A stretch of 64,000 bases of DNA, taken from the NCBI GenBank assembly GCA_029207755.1, contig JARCOQ010000016.1, forward strand, positions 12,166,307 through 12,230,306, in the 5' to 3' direction. The position numbers were made by a program, and so were the translations under genes. The notes under the pieces are model-generated. The model saw only the letters and a program-made list of their open reading frames with translations. It was not told the origin of the DNA and ran no database searches. The DNA comes from Chamaea fasciata (Eukaryota > Chordata > Aves > Passeriformes > Sylviidae). Every line of letters starts with the position of its first letter. Position 1 is the first letter of the stretch. Of the stretch, positions 59,561-64,000 are shown in pieces.

Positions 59561-59780
59561 GAGGAAGACGGAGGAAGACGGAGGAAGACGGAGGAAGACG
59601 GAGGAAGACGGAGGAAGACGGAGGAAGACGGAGGAAGACGGAGGAAGACGGAGGAAGACGGAGGAAGACGGAGGAAGACGGAGGAAGACGGAGGAAGACG
59701 GAGGAAGACGGAGGAAGACGGAGGAAGACGGAGGAAGACGGAGGAAGACGGAGGAAGACGGAGGAAGACGGAGGAAGACG
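59561..59780 (+). repeat. 22 perfect copies of a 10-bp minisatellite
   Basis: The unit GAGGAAGACG is repeated 22 times without a single substitution or indel, then breaks to GAGAAGGG. Because 10 is not a multiple of 3 and the unit contains no stop word, all three frames on both strands stay open and translate to 10-residue periodic peptides (Arg/Lys/Glu/Asp-rich on +, Pro/Ser/Phe/Leu-rich on -). These frames are artefacts. On the RBFOX1 sense strand the unit is CGUCUUCCUC. Complete homogeneity suggests recent expansion or a collapsed or variable-length locus. Confidence 0.97.
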
Positions 59781-62519
59781 GAGAAGGGTCTGAATGCCAA
59801 CGCCACAGCTCAGGGGTCTGTGACTGCAAACAGAGCCATGCTTGGCTCTGGACACAGGGCAGAGGCACCTGAGAGTCCTGCACTCCTTGTCCCTTTTGGC
59901 GTGACACACCTGGGTTTTCCTCCCAGAGCCTGGGGCAGACGAGGCTGTGCACACAGTTTTCATCCTGGCAGCCTCACAAGGTGTCCTGAGCTTTTCCCTG
60001 GAACTAAAAATCACTTCCAGACCCAGCCAGAATGTGGGAATACCCACAGCATTGCCAGGACGAAACCTGTGTTGCATTAGAGGGAGTAGGACACTTGTAG
60101 GACTCAAGGTAGGACTTTGAGGAGGAAAGAACAAAATCCTGCAATGGCCAAGTTTATAATTAATCTTTGGGAAAACTGGAAGCTGTTAATATAATGAAAT
60201 CTGGATCCATTCAGATTTCATCCATCTCACACTATTTTTTTTTCACCTTTACCCATCATTAACAGTCCTGCTCCGTCAGGGCAGCAATTCTGTACCCTTC
60301 CAGATCTATGCAGAGCTTGCGCATTTCTAGCCTGCAATCACCAATTAAACACTGTTCTACTTCTCTGCCACAACTGTCCATTACCTCAAGCCTTCTAAAA
60401 AAAGAAAAGATGGAAAGAAAATAAGCAGAACAAAGTTACAAAGTCTGTTGATATGACATAGAAATCTACCTTTTAGATAAATCTTTAAGTTTAAAAATAA
60501 TGCTTTCCCCTATCACAATTACTAGCTAATCACTTAAAATAGCTTTTGCCTGCATAATTTTGCCTGCATTTTGCATGCAAACCTAAAATTCCAGCTATTT
60601 CCACAGCACTTCAGAAAAATCAGAGAGGCTTCATTTTCTACCAAAATTGCACAGAACAACAGGAAACAAATGTTATTTTTCAGTGTCCCTAAAAATAATG
60701 AATTGGCAGTATTTCACCCTACAACTAAAGCACACTAACTACTTAAATAAACAAAATAGACTTTAAAGGCCTGGACATTCAGCAATCCTACACACAGGGG
60801 CCCTGTCAGTTCTCAGTGATGTGTCTTGCAAAGAGGCTACATCTATTTCCCATGGTTCTGCATCCAGTACCTTCAAAAAGCAAGAAAGCCAATCCAGAAA
60901 ATAGTTCTGAGAGGCCTTTGTTATGACTATTATTTTTTTGCTTATGGTTTTATAGTACCAAAAGCTCATCAGCTCCTATATAATAGAATTTGTGATATTT
61001 TTAATGTGTAGTATTTGCCACATAAAGAAAAATCACAAATGAGAATGCAAGAGAAAACAGTCTATTCATGTCTTCCATTTCCAAGAGAAGACAAATGATA
61101 GGTGTTATTACTTGGCTCCCTAATAAAAATTTATGGGATACATTTTTGCAGCCATATTAAAAATGAGAAACACAATGTACAATTGAAGATAAAATGTTAA
61201 CAACCAAAGAATAACAAGGTTCCTCCACAAAAGGTTCCCTGCAAAATGGGTTCTGTAGCAGAATTCAGTAACATGTTCGATTCCCTCATGGATCCAATCC
61301 CATTCCAAAGGATTTAAAACAAAGTGGGAATTTTTGGACTACAACACCTCATAATGGGAAAGTTTTTTCTTTGTAGCTGACAGCTCCAGCAGGGCAGCAG
61401 CAATTTGTGAAAGGAAAAATAAGGAGCAGGAATTCTGGAGTGACCCGGTTCAGGCTTTGCTCCTGCCCTGTCTGCTTTGGCCAGCCAAATGAAAATAGGC
61501 ACATAACACTGGCACCAGGATTTTCCCATACTTTGTACTTCAGTTAAAAACCCAAACAAACAAACAACACCAAACAAAAAACCAAACCCACAGAGCAAAG
61601 CAGCATTTATTGTTTTTGCAGAAAACGTGTCTCAAGACATACCAACACACACAAGAGACCTGGGGCACATTCAGAAATGGACACATTTTACAATCCCAGG
61701 AGTGATGCATTTATTTATCTATACGTGTGCACCGCATAGGAAATTATCTCTCAACAGCCGGAAAGCAGAAAACTTTGTCCAGGTTTGTTTTTCTCGTCCT
61801 GCAGGATCAAATTAGATCATTAATAGTCATTACAGGTGATATTTCTCAGGTGTCTGTGGCTCTCAATGGGATGAGCTGGCTGAGCCTGAGCCCACACACA
61901 ATCAGTGTGTGTTTTCCTGTATTTTAGCAGCCCACTTCAAATTGCTGATACATGCTAAAACAACTTGCTCGCATTATATGCCCTAAAGCATGTAAATAAA
62001 ATATACTGACTAAGGTATTGCTGAAACACACCTTTGTCATCAGCAAAGTAAACCTCAAGGATGGAACGGAGATAAGGAACTCTAAATGAGAGCACTTAGA
62101 TATTTTTCACATTGTATGCCACTGCAGAATTCTTTTTAAAGCCATTCCTATAGTTTCCTTAGAACAACTTAAAATTATTAACAGCTCTGTCAATGAAGTA
62201 GCAAAGTATAAAACAGTGCTTCTTTTAAAACAAAACTTAGCAGAGAATTTAGGCTTCAGGGTGAAGATTTTGTATCATACCAATAAAATAATGAACCCAG
62301 ATCTAATCCTTGATGTTTTAGTAGTAGGTCAAAATAATAAATTGTAAATATTTAGAAATTTTCACTGAGGCCTTTAATATTCTCCTTCCTGTAAATACTA
62401 CTTGGAAAAGTTAACTCTCCATTGTCAACCTTTCACTGGTGCAGTTCTCACTTGTAAATGCATGCCATTATCACTTCAAAAGTATGACATCAGTTACCTG
62501 TCACCAGGCTTGCAATTAA
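59781..62519. other. RBFOX1 intron, no gene recognised
   Basis: GC-richer sequence follows the minisatellite to about 60080, then AT-rich intron. An A/C-rich tract lies at 61544-61590. I see no exon or transposon. Confidence 0.65.
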
Positions 62520-62900
62520 AGCACTGTTTAGAGAAAGTGGAGTCTGCTTGTCTGTTGATGCAGGGCGACAATTGTCTGTAATTTTAATCGGGGTTACATG
62601 CATGTGCTGATAAAAGACGAGACCCGTTAGTGTCACTATTCTGCTTTCATCTTTAGGTATTCTGCTCTTCGCTTTTTGTTCTCTAATTTTACAAAATGCT
62701 CATTGTGATGTTTTAAAAGGAATCCCAAGTCGCATTAAAACAGCGCTGGAAGCTGCACACTGTGATTAGATAAAAGTGGCTCTAATGCATTAGGAGGTGT
62801 TGAGTTAATAGGAAAACAGCTTTGATTCAGTAGCCTCTGTCTGACGTGCCACTACAAGAGAAGTAAAAAGGCACTGGGCAACTCCCCTCTAATCACCTCC
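62520..62900. promoter_or_regulatory. candidate conserved element with SOX-like and GCATG palindromes
   Basis: High-complexity sequence contains two perfect 10-bp palindromes: GACAATTGTC (62567-62576), which holds two inverted overlapping ACAAT SOX-type cores, and ACATGCATGT (62596-62605), which gives UGCAUG on the RBFOX1 sense strand. A TAATCGGGGTTA word lies between them and a CRE-like TGACGTG lies near 62842. There is no repeat signature. Enhancer identity is an inference. Confidence 0.33.
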
Positions 62901-63049
62901 TGTTAGCTGCAACTATAGGCAAATTGCTGCTGAGGATTAAGTGGGGAGACTATCACAGGATCAGTGTCAAGCAGAAAAAAGACTCAATTTGTGAGCAATC
63001 ATGACTCCCTAATCACTTCTCTAAGAGCTTCAGGAATTACAAACAGTAG

Positions 63050-63630
63050 CCTTTAGAAGCCTGGACACATCATAAGCACCGACCTACAGAGATAAGGAAT
63101 CGCTTTTGACCACAAAAACGTATGATTACCACAGATAGCACAGTTAAGGACAGAGATAATAAAATAAATGACGGCTGCGAAAATACCGAATTTGCCTTCA
63201 CCAACACTGTACAGCTTCAGATGACTGAGATTATGATATATGTGTGTCAACATTGTGACTGCAAGCTGAGATAAGCTGAGGCTTGTATGGTTTGGAGGCA
63301 GCATTAGAGCAAATCTGTCAGCAACAATGAGAAGAAAATGCCGTACCATTGCAATACTGTTCCACCTATGAACAGTGGAGGACATTCTACTCAGAACATA
63401 TTTTCCAGCAGTTACTACAGAGTTATTCCCTGTCGTTTTTTTATTCCCAGCTATTTTTACTTGTAGTAAAAAATACAAATAAAATGGAAAACACAAACGC
63501 CTGCTATTTAATTTGGAGACAATCATATTGATATTGACTTCACTTTTTAATGTATGATAACCCTCCATTAGATTATAAAATTCAATAAAAACCACAAGCA
63601 CGAGCTTTGTAACACCTGACAGATCCATAA
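63050..63630. other. high-complexity segment with a 191-codon chance frame
   Basis: This is non-repetitive sequence with a balanced mix of words, possibly conserved. The minus frame 63053-63628 is open for 191 codons, but the translation shows no domain, no low-complexity pattern and no similarity I recognise. I treat the frame as fortuitous and the DNA as a possible conserved non-coding stretch. Confidence 0.3.
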
Positions 63631-64000
63631 TTGTAGGGGTCTAAAAATCAACATGCCCAACAAATGCTATCAATTTTAGGGACTACAAAGTTTATTCTGC
63701 CTTTGTAATCTGAGTTGCAAAGTGATGGGCTCGACTGCTCAATCAGAAGTTACTTTTCCTGCTATTGTTTTACATGACCTAATCCTTTAGCATCAAAAAG
63801 AACAAAATAAATGAATATTTAACCATGCTGCAAAAGAAGTACAACATAAGACGTTGTTCTAAGTAAGGCATTACTTGATCCAGGCACATCAGGCTATTGC
63901 TCACCGAGAGCAGATGCAAATGTCAGAATGAGACCTGACTCACAAACACAGTTATTGTTTTCAGGCTTAAATACGTTTCAGCGATAGAAAAGAGAAGTTA

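Noticed and set aside
59449..60134. Long periodic open frames (up to 216 codons) on both strands
   Set aside because: Generated by a 10-bp stop-free unit that stays open in all frames. There is no gene evidence in the flanks.
63053..63628. 191-codon minus-strand open frame
   Set aside because: No domain or family resemblance. It lies in intron-like sequence and is best read as a chance frame, though the DNA itself may be conserved.

Overview
This window looks like about 64 kb of bird nuclear DNA. It is AT-rich, intron-like sequence with a single confidently recognised protein-coding exon, on the minus strand at 9247-9489. That exon encodes the low-complexity N-terminal segment of the neuronal splicing factor RBFOX1 (A2BP1, Fox-1). 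It is 81 codons long, phase 0 at both ends, with a canonical donor and a strong polypyrimidine tract and acceptor. A bird source is suggested by the near-identity of the exon to tetrapod RBFOX1 together with several diverged CR1 LINE fragments and a short solo LTR. I cannot fix the species; a songbird is possible but unproven.

The gene runs right to left. Positions 1-9240 are the 5' part of the intron after the exon, and I did not find the next exon (RRM start) there. Positions 9490-64000 are the intron or introns before it. Two shorter minus-strand segments upstream could be alternative RBFOX1 5' coding exons. The first is at 13707-13739: an 11-codon leader ending Met-Val-Gln-Gln at a CAG|GT donor, in frame with the main exon and resembling the RBFOX2 leader that ends Met-Val-Thr-Gln. 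The second is at 23007-23042: a 36-nt phase-0 microexon with a good acceptor and a CAG|GT donor, containing a Met in good Kozak context. Both are predictions from sequence and need transcript support.

The rest is non-coding. Recognisable mobile DNA is a CR1 fragment in + orientation (16300-17060), a CR1 fragment in - orientation (25199-25630), a small CR1 relic (58780-58870) and a 326-bp solo LTR with perfect 6-bp target-site duplications (37363-37688), inserted antisense to RBFOX1. Simple repeats include a 190-bp uninterrupted homopurine tract (38386-38575), 27 TA units (41619-41672), 22 perfect copies of a 10-bp unit (59561-59780), a three-copy ~40-bp minisatellite (35225-35345), long A or T runs and an 18-base G run inside the LTR. 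Several high-complexity stretches rich in homeodomain-, POU- or SOX-like words (near 11.7, 26.1-26.6, 53.25-53.45, 62.5-62.9 and 63.05-63.6 kb) are candidate conserved regulatory elements.

There is no sign of a bacterial-type system, CRISPR array, rRNA, tRNA or intact viral gene. Most open reading frames are chance frames in introns or artefacts of repeats.
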